From Alphaproteobacteria bacterium (GTDB taxonomy: Bacteria; Pseudomonadota; Alphaproteobacteria; Caulobacterales; Maricaulaceae), in NCBI GenBank assembly GCA_024278855.1, contig JAJRSJ010000027.1, forward strand, positions 62,001-126,000: 64,000 nucleotides of DNA, read 5' to 3'. Positions within the stretch are counted from its first letter, which is position 1. Each line of letters starts with the position of its first letter. Below the pieces are notes generated by a model. It was given only the letters and a program-made list of their open reading frames with translations. It ran no database searches and had not been told where the DNA came from. Positions 32,148 through 42,820 of this stretch are shown in pieces. The position numbers and the translations under genes are program-made.

Positions 32148-32426
32148 CTAATGATAGTCCACAATTTCTACATCATGCGGCCCGTTATCTTTCCAAACGA
32201 AACAAATCCGCCATTGCCCGTTGATCCGAATAGAAAATTGACCTTTCCTGTTGCCCCTGAGAGCCTCCAATCGATTGCCGGGCGGTGACCGCAATTCATC
32301 CAAAACCAGTGCTGCATTCAGCATTTCAAGTTTATGCCTAGCACTTCGTTCAAAGGCCGCAAATTTACGGACACGCCGCCTGTCAAATAAAGCCGCAGTA
32401 TTTTTATCAGCAAAGCTTTGTATCAT
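32148..32426 (-). CDS. higB: HigB/RelE-type toxin
   Basis: MIQSFADKNTAALFDRRRVRKF...FSIRINGQWRICFVWKDNGPHDVEIVDYH; directly upstream of higA. Confidence 0.92.
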   Translation of the reverse strand: MIQSFADKNTAALFDRRRVRKFAAFERSARHKLEMLNAALVLDELRSPPGNRLEALRGNRKGQFSIRINGQWRICFVWKDNGPHDVEIVDYH

Positions 32427-32481
32427 ATCGTTACATAATCCGTAACGTGTAACTTGTCAAGGCCTGACACCAAACCACCCA

Positions 32482-32958
32482 TCACCTCTCCCTATAAGGA
32501 TCGCCCAGCATCACCGACAACCTGCGACCGTTTTCCGACAAGGCGGCTACGTCCAGGGCGACCATTTGGCTGCAGGCTTGGTTGCGGTCTTTTTGGGCAT
32601 AATATCCGGCGTTGAAAGCCCGGATTAACTGGCGGTGATAGGCCGGGTTTTCGGGGGCTTCAATGCGCATCATGTCTGCTGCCACCGTTCGCCATTTCTG
32701 GTCATCGTCACCAAAACAAAGCGTGCGCAAAAAATGTAATTGGCCAAGATTATTGGCCATGGCTTCCACCAAACCGGTCATGGACATCATATTTTCGTCA
32801 ATGCGGGTTTCGATTTTGCGGGCCGCGTCTTGTGTATCAAGCTTGGGGGTATCACCCTGTTCCTGATCGGCAGGGGTACCGCTTGTCTGGGCTAGCGCAG
32901 GCCCAACAACCACGAAAGCCAGGAGCAAAAAAACCAATATGAGCAAAACACGTTTCAT
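32482..32958 (-). CDS. Hypothetical secreted protein (TIGR02301-like)
   Basis: Signal peptide; LHFLRTLCFGDDDQKWRTVAADMMRIEAP...RAFNAGYYAQKDRNQACSQ resembles an alphaproteobacterial conserved family. Confidence 0.65.
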   Translation of the reverse strand: MKRVLLILVFLLLAFVVVGPALAQTSGTPADQEQGDTPKLDTQDAARKIETRIDENMMSMTGLVEAMANNLGQLHFLRTLCFGDDDQKWRTVAADMMRIEAPENPAYHRQLIRAFNAGYYAQKDRNQACSQMVALDVAALSENGRRLSVMLGDPYRER

Positions 32959-33025
32959 AAACCCATCTTACGTGTATCATCATGCCGCGTCATGTGTTTT
33001 TTGCATTTGAAAGGAGCACTCTTAA

Positions 33026-33700
33026 ATGTGCGGACGATATGTATTGGCGGCGGGCCTAACCGAAATCTCCGCCTATTTTAACGGCGAGGTCGCCCATGAT
33101 GGACTTTGGACATGGGAGCCGAACTGGAATATGGCCCCGGCTGTGGTGGCGCCAGTGCTAGCATTAAACGGTCAGGGCAAACGCACCATTGTGCCCATGC
33201 GTTGGGGATTGCACCCCCATTGGCGCAAGGAAATGCCAACAGGTAAACCCCTGTTCAACGCCCGCACGGAAACCGCATTTGAAAAGCCTAGTTTTCGCAC
33301 TCCGTGGAAACGCCGCCGCGCCCTGATCCCTATGAACGGTTGGTATGAATGGGAGGGTGTCACTAGCCCCAAAACCCCGCATTATATCCGCCCTCAAGGC
33401 GGGGAATTATCCGCATTCGCCGGGCTATGGGATCAATGGCGGGCGGGGGAAGGTATCACATTATTGTCGTTTACAATCCTGACCACACCGGCCATCGGCC
33501 CCGTTAAATATTTACATCACCGCATGCCCGTGCGCCTCCCCCCAGACCAATGGCAAAACTGGCTCGACCCGGATGTGAAACCAGAACGGACAATTTCGCA
33601 TATGCTAGGCAGTGATGATCTCGAATTTCATGAAGTGTCCCGCGCCGTAAACTCAGGCCGGACCCAAGGTGCAAACCTGATCCTAAAAACCGTGGACTGA
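33026..33700 (+). CDS. SOS response-associated peptidase (SRAP/YedK/HMCES family)
   Basis: MCGRYVL catalytic N-terminal Cys; NARTETAFEKPSFR; GWYEWEG. Confidence 0.94.
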   Translation: MCGRYVLAAGLTEISAYFNGEVAHDGLWTWEPNWNMAPAVVAPVLALNGQGKRTIVPMRWGLHPHWRKEMPTGKPLFNARTETAFEKPSFRTPWKRRRALIPMNGWYEWEGVTSPKTPHYIRPQGGELSAFAGLWDQWRAGEGITLLSFTILTTPAIGPVKYLHHRMPVRLPPDQWQNWLDPDVKPERTISHMLGSDDLEFHEVSRAVNSGRTQGANLILKTVD

Positions 33701-33702
33701 AA

Positions 33703-33975
33703 CTAATCCACTAAAGGTTCTTTCCCTAAATTTTGGGATGTTTCTTGCTTTTTATAAGGCATTTTCATGACGGCTATGCCCATGGCGCAATTGCCAAAGG
33801 TAATGGCAAAACCGACCATCAACAAGCCAATAGCCATGACGGTGTTAGAGGAATTGAAAATAATAGTCCGCACCCCGCCCAAGTCCGAGATTAAAAACAC
33901 GGCCAATATAGTCCAGCCCAACGCTACCCCCTTGCAGAGATTCTTCAGTAAAAACCTGTTAAAGCGTGTTTTCAT
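33703..33975 (-). CDS. Small membrane protein, hypothetical
   Basis: Two hydrophobic segments, convergent with SRAP gene. Confidence 0.55.
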   Translation of the reverse strand: MKTRFNRFLLKNLCKGVALGWTILAVFLISDLGGVRTIIFNSSNTVMAIGLLMVGFAITFGNCAMGIAVMKMPYKKQETSQNLGKEPLVD

Positions 33976-34104
33976 AACACTCGTCCCCTTAAATTTATCC
34001 CCGTATTATTTTCTTTATGCGACCATGTGTCGCACAAAGAGCCGGAGAAATCAAGGGCTAGAGCGCTCTAGCAGTTTAAAGTGCGCCTAAGGTCGCCTGC
34101 GCTC

Positions 34105-34671
34105 TTATCGCAAAGCGGCCATAGCACCGGCGCAATCGCGGTCACGGTCAAGCAGGTCACGGGCGATATATTGGTATTTGGCCCCCAAGGTTTCAAAGGC
34201 GGCTTTCTCGGTTTGGTACGTAGCCCGTGCGGTTTTATAGGCCGCGTGTTTTTGTTTGCGGTCTCGGATTTTATCGTTGAGCCTGACAAGTTCGCCCGTA
34301 TCTAGCCAATTGGCCTTGTAAACTTCGTAAGCACTGGTTGAGCTACCCGCTTGTTTGGCCGCAGATTTATGCCGCGCTCTAAATGGTTTGAGAATTTCAT
34401 CTATGCCCAGAATTTCCGTGCGTAATTGATCCGTCTTGGCCCGCGCACTTTGCCGTGCTTGTTTTAAGCGTTTCAGCTTCGCAGCCATATCGGCCACTTG
34501 CGTTTTAATTTTGGGTAAATCAGCGTCCGAACCAGTTTTACAAATCACATTTTGGGGGGGTGTAGAGGTTTGCCCATGGGCCGAATTAAAGCGACCTGCC
34601 GCGATCAGAACACCTATAAAAAATACGGACAAGAAAAAACGGATCATCATATGTGTTTCATACACCACCAA
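34105..34671 (-). CDS. Hypothetical secreted coiled-coil protein
   Basis: Signal peptide plus Lys/Arg/Ala-rich helical sequence. Confidence 0.55.
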   Translation of the reverse strand: MVVYETHMMIRFFLSVFFIGVLIAAGRFNSAHGQTSTPPQNVICKTGSDADLPKIKTQVADMAAKLKRLKQARQSARAKTDQLRTEILGIDEILKPFRARHKSAAKQAGSSTSAYEVYKANWLDTGELVRLNDKIRDRKQKHAAYKTARATYQTEKAAFETLGAKYQYIARDLLDRDRDCAGAMAALR

Positions 34672-34711
34672 AAATAAAATACAATGGAGCCTGGCAGTAC
34701 AGGCTTATGCC

Positions 34712-35509
34712 TTATTTTTTGGTGGAGCCTTTGGGCGGGGGTTGTTGGCGGGTAAACACTAGCAGTTCAGGCGTGGTTTGGCTGTCGTTTACGGCGTAGC
34801 CCTCAACATTAAACCCGCGCAAATCGTCCGCCGTCTCTATGCGATTTTCAACAATCCACCTTGCCATCAACCCTCTAGCCCGCTTGGCATAATACATCAA
34901 ATTGCGGGCCTCGCCGTCTTTGATATTGAGAAATTTGCTTTCAATAACTGGAGCGGCAAGCGTGTTTTTGTCCACGGCCTTGAAATATTCATTGGACGCC
35001 AGATTGACCACGGCTTTTTGTGTATGCCCGGCCAGATCGTCCATCAAATTTTGCGCAATAACACTGCCCCAAAACTTGTATAGATTTGCCCCGCGCTTGG
35101 TAGCCAATTTGCGGCCCATTTCCAACCGGTAGGGCTGGATAGCATCCAGTGGCCGCAGCACACCATATAGCCCCGATAAAATCCGTAAATGGTCTTGGGC
35201 AAATGCCATGTCCGCGCCGGACAATGAACCCGCGTCCAATCCCTCATATACATTGCCGTTAAAGGTAAGCACCGCAGGCTTGGCCGAATTTGAACGCCCG
35301 TCCAGACTGAAAGCTTTGAACCGCCGGGCGTTAATCTCGGCCAAATTGTCCGATAATTTCATCATGTCTTGTAATTGCCCGGCAGACAATTTCTTGGCCG
35401 CCTTGGCCAATATTTCCGTGTGGCTGTGCAACGCAGGCAGGCTCGGCGGCATGACCGCTTGCACTGGCTCCAGATCAAGTTTTTTGGCAGGTGATAACAA
35501 AGTCAACAT
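34712..35509 (-). CDS. yaaA: Peroxide stress protein YaaA
   Basis: MLTLLSPAKKLD, FNGNVYEGLDAG, FWGSVIAQNL. Confidence 0.93.
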   Translation of the reverse strand: MLTLLSPAKKLDLEPVQAVMPPSLPALHSHTEILAKAAKKLSAGQLQDMMKLSDNLAEINARRFKAFSLDGRSNSAKPAVLTFNGNVYEGLDAGSLSGADMAFAQDHLRILSGLYGVLRPLDAIQPYRLEMGRKLATKRGANLYKFWGSVIAQNLMDDLAGHTQKAVVNLASNEYFKAVDKNTLAAPVIESKFLNIKDGEARNLMYYAKRARGLMARWIVENRIETADDLRGFNVEGYAVNDSQTTPELLVFTRQQPPPKGSTKK

Positions 35510-35550
35510 TTAGAATCCTTATAAAAAGCCCTTTTAGCCAAGACAATCCG

Positions 35551-36990
35551 TTAAAGCAACACACGCGGATTTAAAATATTGTCCGGATCCAATGCGGATT
35601 TTATCTGTCGCATCATTCGGAGTTTCGCCGGGTTAGCGCGGCGGGCAAGTTGTTGTTTTTTCAAAACCCCAATCCCGTGTTCCGCCGAGATAGAGCCGCC
35701 GAGCCCGTCCACAATATTATAAACAAGGTCGTTTATGTGCGGCTCCCACGCCGTAAAATCTGCCCCCGATATATTTTCAGGTTGGCCAATATTATAATGG
35801 ATATTGCCGTCGCCCAAATGCCCGAACGGTAAAGGGCGGCAGTGTTTGACTAATTTAAGGACGGCGGCATTGGCGCGGGCAATAAACTGCGGCACTTTGG
35901 CAATGGGGACGGATATATCGTGCTTGATGGTGGCCCCGATTGGTTTTTGCGCCGCAGACAGATTTTCGCGCAGGGCCAAAAGCGCGTTCGATTGTGCTTG
36001 ACTGTTGGCGATCACCGCGTCGCGCACCAGACCATTATCAACAGCTTTTGCCAATATGTTTGCCGCGAAGTTCTGCGGGTCTTCGCCGCCAATGTGCGAA
36101 GCACGAGAGGTACTTCCTTTGGTCGCCTGCCTCTTGTACAACTCCCATTCAGCCAATACATACCAAGGATGGGGCGCTGTGAACGGGTCTTTATGGCCGA
36201 CCATATGTTCCGTGACATATGCCAAGCCTAAGCGCGGGATCAGCTCGAACATTGACAAGCGGTCACCGCACCGCACCAACCCCAATAATGCCAAAGCGGC
36301 ATCAGGGCTATCTACCGCGACCAATGCCCGCACACATTCCCTTGGTTTTGGGAATAGTTTCAAACTGGCCGCCGTGATAATGCCGAGCGTCCCTTCCGCG
36401 CCTATCAAGGTTTGCGACAAATCAATCCCGGTATTGTCTTTTCGTAAAGCCGCAAGCCCGTCAAAAATACTGCCGTCGGCTAGCACGGCTTCAACCCCGA
36501 ATGTCAGGGCGCGGGCCGTACCGTATTTAACCACATGCACCCCGCCCGCATTGGTGGCCAGATTACCGCCTATGCTACACGACCCCTCAGAGGCCAAAGA
36601 CAAGGGGAATTTTAGCCCCATATTATCCGCCGCCGCTTGCACGGCGTGCAAGCTGACGCCCGCCTCGCAAATCATATGCATATTATTTGCATCGGTTTCA
36701 CGGATTTTGTTGAGCCCCATTGTGGACAGCAAAATCTCGCCGCGCGGAATTTGCCCGCCGACCAGACCCGTATTGCCGCCTTGCACCGTGATCGGAGTTT
36801 TGTGGCGCGCACAAATTTTGACCGCCGCTGCCACGTCTTTGGTTGTTGTCGGTAAAAGTAGGAGCGGCGTATCGCCGTGCCAACGCCCCCGCCATTCGCA
36901 CAAAAAAGGCGCGGTTTTCTCCGCGTCTTGCGTCCAGCCTTGCTCCGGCAATGCGGATTTTAATTCTGTGATGGTTACCTCAAAGCTCAC
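35551..36990 (-). CDS. FAD-binding oxidoreductase (GlcD-like; D-lactate/2-hydroxyacid dehydrogenase type)
   Basis: PITVQGGNTGLVGGQIP FAD-binding motif, FGHLGDGNIHYNI, SAEHGIGVLKK. Confidence 0.9.
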   Translation of the reverse strand: MSFEVTITELKSALPEQGWTQDAEKTAPFLCEWRGRWHGDTPLLLLPTTTKDVAAAVKICARHKTPITVQGGNTGLVGGQIPRGEILLSTMGLNKIRETDANNMHMICEAGVSLHAVQAAADNMGLKFPLSLASEGSCSIGGNLATNAGGVHVVKYGTARALTFGVEAVLADGSIFDGLAALRKDNTGIDLSQTLIGAEGTLGIITAASLKLFPKPRECVRALVAVDSPDAALALLGLVRCGDRLSMFELIPRLGLAYVTEHMVGHKDPFTAPHPWYVLAEWELYKRQATKGSTSRASHIGGEDPQNFAANILAKAVDNGLVRDAVIANSQAQSNALLALRENLSAAQKPIGATIKHDISVPIAKVPQFIARANAAVLKLVKHCRPLPFGHLGDGNIHYNIGQPENISGADFTAWEPHINDLVYNIVDGLGGSISAEHGIGVLKKQQLARRANPAKLRMMRQIKSALDPDNILNPRVLL

Positions 36991-37604
36991 TGGGGCGACA
37001 CCAGTCCAAATTCCGCAAATTTTTCGGGGGCGATGGCCCCAATACGCAACAGTTTTATGTTGTCATTTTCCACGGCGAGTATAGTCGATTCCCGCCCGCC
37101 CTTGCACGGCCCGCCGTCCAAAATCAACGCGACTTTGTCACCAATATCCGCCTGCGCCTGCGCCGCTGTTACTGGGGCAGGAAGTCCGGATGTGTTGGCA
37201 CTGGGCAGAACCAGTGGTGCCGTGAACCCCAATTTTGCAAAGGCTTGTGTCCAGCCTATATCCGGGCATCTTACGGCCAAAGTCTGGACGCCCCCGTAAA
37301 CACCGCCCCGCGCGGGCAACACCAAAGTCAAAGCACCGGGCCAGAATTTGTCCATCAATGATTGAGCCAGAGGCGAAATATGTACGAGGTTTGTTGCATG
37401 TTCAGGCGCAAACACCACCACCGACAATGCTTTGGCGTCGGGCCGCCGCTTGACCTTATATATTTCGGCGATAGCTTTCGGGTTGTCGGCCCGTGCCGCC
37501 AGGCCGTAGACCGTATCTGTGGGCAATATGACCAGTTCCCCGGCCCTTAACAACTTGGCCGCTTTGGCATAGCCTTCTGCATTTGTTGGGTGTATTTCGG
37601 CCAT
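36987..37604 (-). CDS. L-threonylcarbamoyladenylate synthase (Sua5/YciO/TsaC family)
   Basis: GELVILPTDTVYGLAARADN, KRRPDAKALSVVVF, LPSANTSGLPAP. Confidence 0.92.
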   Translation of the reverse strand: MAEIHPTNAEGYAKAAKLLRAGELVILPTDTVYGLAARADNPKAIAEIYKVKRRPDAKALSVVVFAPEHATNLVHISPLAQSLMDKFWPGALTLVLPARGGVYGGVQTLAVRCPDIGWTQAFAKLGFTAPLVLPSANTSGLPAPVTAAQAQADIGDKVALILDGGPCKGGRESTILAVENDNIKLLRIGAIAPEKFAEFGLVSPQ

Positions 37605-38222
37605 TTATTGCTCGTAATGCTCGAAATACTCGTTAAACTCGACCTCAATGGTGAGGCTTATTTCGTCGCCAATGCCAAAGTTTAGCAGAGTATCCAAGCC
37701 AAAATCAGACCTGTTCAAAGTCCCGGTGGCAGAAAACCCGAGCGTCTTGCCTTTGTGGCCAAAAGATTTTCCCGCACCGTTAAATATGGTGTCGAGGGAG
37801 ACGGGAATTATGACGCCGCGAATATCAAGATTGCCCGTAATGACACCCCTATTCTCACCCGTAATTTTGATGGACGTAGAGGTAAAACGGATTTGGGCGA
37901 ATGTGTTCGCCTTGAAATAATCCTCCCCAATGGTTTTATCAAATTTCTTATCACCCGTACTGACACTCAGCGGATCAACCCAAATATCCACCTTACTGTT
38001 GGCAGGCGTTTCGGGGTCAAAGGCAAGCGTGCCGCGAATATGGTCAAACCGGGCCGTATATTTAGACAATCCCACATGGGAAATTTGCCACACCACACTG
38101 GCATGGGCCGGATCAAGCACATAATTGCCCGCCAACGCCGGCGCACGGTTGACCTTAGGCGGTGTGAAACAAGCGCTCAAGCCAAAGGATAGGAACATAA
38201 TAAATATAGTACGGTATTTCAT
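37605..38222 (-). CDS. YceI family protein
   Basis: YVLDPAHASVVWQISHVGLSKYTARFDHIRGTLAFD; lipobox-like LSACF. Confidence 0.9.
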   Translation of the reverse strand: MKYRTIFIMFLSFGLSACFTPPKVNRAPALAGNYVLDPAHASVVWQISHVGLSKYTARFDHIRGTLAFDPETPANSKVDIWVDPLSVSTGDKKFDKTIGEDYFKANTFAQIRFTSTSIKITGENRGVITGNLDIRGVIIPVSLDTIFNGAGKSFGHKGKTLGFSATGTLNRSDFGLDTLLNFGIGDEISLTIEVEFNEYFEHYEQ

Positions 38223-38305
38223 AGCACCTCATATTACAGGAAATATATTTGATTGTAATGTGGAAAATTATCATAGATAACGGCGTCCTGAAACAAAGAG
38301 GTGAC

Positions 38306-39109
38306 ATGTCTAAAAAATCCAAAAATCAATCAGGGACTGATGCGCAAGAAGACGTGCCAAGTGCGCAGCCTGCATCTAGTAAAACCCGCCGCGAGATCAT
38401 AATCGAGGAAGCCAAGTTTTTCGCCGGGCTCGGAGTTTTCCTGTTGCTGTTTTTCAATCTGTTCTTTGGCCATTTCAAAATCCCGTCCGAAAGCATGCAA
38501 CCAACTTTGGAGGTTGGAGACCGCCTTTTTGTCAACAAAGCTTATTACGGTATTTCGCGGGAAAGTTTGGCTTGGCCATTTCGTAAAATGCCCCTACCGG
38601 ACGGGCGCGTATTTTCCCGCGACCCCAAGCGCGGCGATGTTATTGTGTTTCGTTCGCCCAAGTCCGGGATCATCATGATCAAACGCCTGACCGGTCTGCC
38701 GGGAGATACGATTGAGACAAGACGGGGGCGTTTATATATCAATGGTAAATTGATCGAGCGGACGGTAGAGGACAAGTTTTCTTACCGCGAGCACAGGGGA
38801 TTGGTGCAAGACGTTACCCAATTCGCAGAGCAATTACCGGGCGAAAAAAACGCCCACAGCATATTTGAACGCAATGACGGCTTTTACCCGAACGATAACA
38901 AAGGCCCGTTTATTATCCCGGCTGGCAAATTGTTCTTTATGGGTGACAACCGCGACAATTCAGAAGACAGCCGTGCGCCCGGCGGCCCCGGATTTGTGCC
39001 TTTCGATTATGTGATCGGCAAGGCGCAATTGATGATGGTTTCCTTTAACAAATGCGATAAAACTGAAGATTTGCGCTGTCCGGGCCGGCGGATTTTTATC
39101 AAATTATGA
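38306..39109 (+). CDS. lepB: Signal peptidase I
   Basis: KIPSESMQPTLEVGD, GDVIVFRSPKSGIIMIKRLTGLPGD, FMGDNRDNSEDSR. Confidence 0.95.
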   Translation: MSKKSKNQSGTDAQEDVPSAQPASSKTRREIIIEEAKFFAGLGVFLLLFFNLFFGHFKIPSESMQPTLEVGDRLFVNKAYYGISRESLAWPFRKMPLPDGRVFSRDPKRGDVIVFRSPKSGIIMIKRLTGLPGDTIETRRGRLYINGKLIERTVEDKFSYREHRGLVQDVTQFAEQLPGEKNAHSIFERNDGFYPNDNKGPFIIPAGKLFFMGDNRDNSEDSRAPGGPGFVPFDYVIGKAQLMMVSFNKCDKTEDLRCPGRRIFIKL

Positions 39110-39690
39110 CACAGATTGATGTCATCATTCTGGTGCGCCACGGTGAGCCGGCTTTGTCGCGCAAAACAAGAATGAACTGGCGGGGCTATAAATTTTGGTG
39201 GGGCCTGTATGATGAGGGCGGTTTAACGCCCGGTCAAGACGCACCGCAAGTGATCAAAAACCTGGCCAGACATGCGGATATTGTCATAGCTAGCCCCCTG
39301 CGCCGGGCCGTAGAAACCGCCACCTTGGCCAAGGACGCGCCGCCGGACACCCTGGAGCCGCTGATGGTAGAGGCCGGATTGCCGCCGCCTAATCTGGGCT
39401 ATATCCGCCTGAAACCGCCAACATGGGGAGTGCTGTCGCGCATATGCTGGATGCTGGGATTTTCCGGAGAAGTGGAAAGCCAGGTGGAAGCCAAGTTGCG
39501 GGCTGAAAAGGCGGCTGATGTATTATCCAAAGAAGCCGAGGGCGGCAAAACCGTATTTGTCGCGGCCCACGGCTGGTTTAACCGCATGATGCGCCCGGCC
39601 CTCAAGCGGCGCGGTTTTCGTTGCGTGGAAGACCACGGCGATCTACACTGGAGTTACCGGCGCTATGAAAAAATACAGGAAGAAAAATGA
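39106..39690 (+). CDS. Histidine phosphatase family protein
   Basis: VIILVRHGEPALSRKTR, SPLRRAVETA, VFVAAHGWFNRM. Confidence 0.88.
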   Translation: MTQIDVIILVRHGEPALSRKTRMNWRGYKFWWGLYDEGGLTPGQDAPQVIKNLARHADIVIASPLRRAVETATLAKDAPPDTLEPLMVEAGLPPPNLGYIRLKPPTWGVLSRICWMLGFSGEVESQVEAKLRAEKAADVLSKEAEGGKTVFVAAHGWFNRMMRPALKRRGFRCVEDHGDLHWSYRRYEKIQEEK

Positions 39691-39932
39691 CCGACCATAA
39701 TGACATCCAAGGCTTAAGCTTTGAAGACGCCCTGTCCGAATTAGAAAACATTGTCTCTAAACTGGAGCGCGGCGATGCGCCCTTGGAAGAAAGCATAGAC
39801 ATTTACGAGCGCGGGGCGCGGCTGAAAAAATACTGCGAAAGCAAATTGAAAGCCGCTCAACTCAAGGTCGATAAAATTGTGCTAGGTTTCGATGACAGTA
39901 TAACTACAGAGCCGCTGGACGGCGAAGACTGA
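39687..39932 (+). CDS. xseB: Exodeoxyribonuclease VII small subunit
   Basis: LSFEDALSELENIVSKLERGDAPLEESIDIYERGARLKKYCESKLKAAQLKVDKI. Confidence 0.95.
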   Translation: MTDHNDIQGLSFEDALSELENIVSKLERGDAPLEESIDIYERGARLKKYCESKLKAAQLKVDKIVLGFDDSITTEPLDGED

Positions 39933-40832
39933 TTGTTAAATATGTCCGGTACATTCCAGACCCGTCTTGCCAACATTGCCACTGAAATGGAAACCGTTTT
40001 GGCCCAGGTTTTGCCGGAGCCTGCCGGGCCACAAAAGCGTGTCATGGAAGCAATGCGCTACGCGGCACTCAAGGGCGGTAAAAGGTTTCGGCCGTTTTTA
40101 CTGGTTGAGGCGGCGCGCATGATGGGACACGAAAGCCTAGGTGTTTGGCACGCTGCTGCGGCTTTGGAATGTGTCCATGTTTATTCCCTCATCCATGATG
40201 ATTTGCCGTGTATGGATGATGATGATCTTAGGCGCGGCAAACCAAGCGTGCATAAAGCTTACGACGAGGCCTTAGCCGTATTGGCCGGCGACGCGCTTTT
40301 AACCCTGGCGTTTGAAACCCTGACCCAAGATATTATACACCCGGATGCCAAAATCCGCCTGCAACTTATCAGTGATTTGGCCGCAAGTTCTGGCACCCAC
40401 GGCATGATCGGCGGGCAGGTGATTGATATTACGGCTAGCCAGACACAACAAGACGAAGCTTTAATCACCCAATTACAAGCCCTAAAAACCGGGGCGCTTA
40501 TGCATTATGCAGTCATTGCAGGTGGACGGCTTGGGGGGGCAAGCCGGGATGATTTGCGTAATCTCAGCAGGTTTGCAGACGCCCTTGGTCTGGCCTTTCA
40601 AATTCGCGACGATATTTTGGATGTGGAAGGCGATAGCACCGCCATGGGCAAGCACACGGGCAAGGATTTTGGTCTTGGAAAAGCCACATTCGTCGGCGTT
40701 CACGGGCTGTTAGGGGCCAAGGCCAAAGCCAAAGATCTGGGCGAGGCGGCGAAAACTGCGCTTGAGCCCTACGGACATAAAGCTGACATATTGAAGGCTA
40801 GTGTTGATTTTGTTCTGAATCGACAGAAATAG
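39933..40832 (+). CDS. ispA: Polyprenyl (farnesyl/geranyl) diphosphate synthase
   Basis: LIHDDLPCMDDDDLRRGKPSVHK (FARM) and FQIRDDILDVEGD (SARM). Confidence 0.93.
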   Translation: MLNMSGTFQTRLANIATEMETVLAQVLPEPAGPQKRVMEAMRYAALKGGKRFRPFLLVEAARMMGHESLGVWHAAAALECVHVYSLIHDDLPCMDDDDLRRGKPSVHKAYDEALAVLAGDALLTLAFETLTQDIIHPDAKIRLQLISDLAASSGTHGMIGGQVIDITASQTQQDEALITQLQALKTGALMHYAVIAGGRLGGASRDDLRNLSRFADALGLAFQIRDDILDVEGDSTAMGKHTGKDFGLGKATFVGVHGLLGAKAKAKDLGEAAKTALEPYGHKADILKASVDFVLNRQK

Positions 40833-40881
40833 GTGAAATGCCTCGCCGTATGCTGTAAGCGCTGAAGTATAAAACGAGATT

Positions 40882-42789
40882 ATGTTGCAAAAAACCAAAT
40901 TACTTGATCAGGTATCCATACCTGCAGATATTCGCGGATACTCCGCCGAACAGCTCAAACAGCTGGCGGACGAAGTGCGCACCGAAATTATTGATACGGT
41001 TTCGGTTACAGGCGGGCATTTAGGGGCCGGACTGGGCGTGGTCGAATTGACCGTGGCCTTGCATCATGTGTTCGACACCCCCCATGACCGCTTAATCTGG
41101 GATGTGGGTCATCAATGCTACCCCCACAAAGTCCTGACCGGGCGCAAAACGCAGATGCGGACAATTCGCCAAGGCGGCGGCTTGTCGGGCTTTACCAAAC
41201 GCGACGAAAGCGAATATGACGATTTTGGCGCCGGGCACGCCTCGACCTCGATCTCTGCCGGGCTCGGCATGGCGGTGGCCCGCGACCTGCAAGGCGAGGA
41301 CCGTAATGTTATTGCCGTGATTGGTGACGGCTCCATGTCGGCAGGCATGGCCTATGAAGCCATGAACAATGCCGGGGCTATGGATGCGCGGCTCATCGTT
41401 ATTTTAAACGATAATGATATGTCCATCGCACCGCCTGTCGGCGCTATGTCAGCCCATTTAGCGCGTATAGTCTCGTCCAGAGGTTATAGGACATTTCGCG
41501 GCATCGCCAAGGGCATGGTGGAAAACATGCCGGCCCCGATTAAATCCACCGCCCGCAAGGCCGAAGAATACACACGCGGCATGGTCACGGGCGGCACCTG
41601 GTTTGAGGAACTTGGGTTTTATTATGTCGGCCCGGTGGACGGTCACGATTTGGATCATCTATTGCCTGTCTTGCGCAATGCCAAAGCCATGCAAAACGGC
41701 CCCGTTTTAGTGCATGTAGTGACCCAAAAAGGCAAGGGCTATAAACCCGCCGAAAATGCACCGGACAAATATCACGGCGTTTCCAAATTTAATGTGGTGA
41801 CGGGCGAACAAAGCAAATCCGCACCGGGAGCGCCTAGTTATACCCGCGTCTTTGCCGATGCTTTGATAGACCAAGCGAGCCGCGACGAAAAAATTGTCGC
41901 CATTCCCGCCGCCATGCCCAGCGGCACCGGGCTTGATTTATTTGCGCAACAATTTCCAGATAGATGTTTTGATGTCGGCATTGCCGAGCAACATGCGGTG
42001 ACCTTTGCGGCCGGGTTGGCGGCTGACGGCATAAAACCGTTTTGCACGCTGTATTCCACATTCTTGCAACGGGGCTATGACCAAATTGTCCATGATGTCG
42101 CCATTCAAAAACTGCCCGTGCGCTTTGCTATAGACCGGGCCGGACTGGTCGGGGCGGACGGGCCAACCCACGCCGGCTCATTTGATGTCGGGTTTTTAGG
42201 CGCGCTGCCGGGCATGGTATTTATGGCGGCGGCGGACGAGGTTGAACTGGCGCGTATGGTTGCCACATCTGCAGCCATTGACGACAGACCCAGCGCCTTT
42301 CGGTTCCCGCGCGGAGAAGCTACAGGCCTGGACATGCCGTCCGAAATCAACCCACTGGAAATCGGCAAGGGCCGCATTGTCAAGCAAGGGTGCAAAATCG
42401 CGATTTTATCTTTGGGCACACGGCTCGCAGAAGCTTTGCAAGCAGCCAATGATCTGGATGCGCTCGGCCTGTCAACAACGGTAGCAGATGCCCGCTTCAT
42501 TAAGCCGCTAGACAAGGAATTGATCCGCAGGCTGGCTGATGAACATGAGGTTTTGATCACCATAGAAGAAGGGGCAATGGGCGGGTTTGGCGCGTTTGTC
42601 ATGCAGGAATTGGCCGAGAGCGGCAGGCTCGAGCGCGGGCTTAAAGTCCGCTCCATGTTTTTGCCAGATGTGTTTTTAGATCACGATACACCGCAAAAAG
42701 TGTACGAGAAAGCCTGCCTGGACGCGCAAGCTATTGTCGAAAAAGTGTTTAGCGTCCTTGGCCGCGACATGGCACGCAACCAAGCTTAA
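40882..42789 (+). CDS. dxs: 1-deoxy-D-xylulose-5-phosphate synthase
   Basis: [49 protein letters not shown]; follows ispA. Confidence 0.96.
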   Translation: MLQKTKLLDQVSIPADIRGYSAEQLKQLADEVRTEIIDTVSVTGGHLGAGLGVVELTVALHHVFDTPHDRLIWDVGHQCYPHKVLTGRKTQMRTIRQGGGLSGFTKRDESEYDDFGAGHASTSISAGLGMAVARDLQGEDRNVIAVIGDGSMSAGMAYEAMNNAGAMDARLIVILNDNDMSIAPPVGAMSAHLARIVSSRGYRTFRGIAKGMVENMPAPIKSTARKAEEYTRGMVTGGTWFEELGFYYVGPVDGHDLDHLLPVLRNAKAMQNGPVLVHVVTQKGKGYKPAENAPDKYHGVSKFNVVTGEQSKSAPGAPSYTRVFADALIDQASRDEKIVAIPAAMPSGTGLDLFAQQFPDRCFDVGIAEQHAVTFAAGLAADGIKPFCTLYSTFLQRGYDQIVHDVAIQKLPVRFAIDRAGLVGADGPTHAGSFDVGFLGALPGMVFMAAADEVELARMVATSAAIDDRPSAFRFPRGEATGLDMPSEINPLEIGKGRIVKQGCKIAILSLGTRLAEALQAANDLDALGLSTTVADARFIKPLDKELIRRLADEHEVLITIEEGAMGGFGAFVMQELAESGRLERGLKVRSMFLPDVFLDHDTPQKVYEKACLDAQAIVEKVFSVLGRDMARNQA

Positions 42790-42820
42790 CTGCCTTCACT
42801 TCAGATTTAACTGTGACGCC

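Noticed and set aside
36005-37084. 359 aa plus-strand ORF
   Set aside because: Antisense to the FAD-binding oxidoreductase and tsaC-like gene; no recognisable domain
42105-42656. 183 aa minus-strand ORF
   Set aside because: Antisense to dxs, serine-rich low-information translation typical of antisense frames
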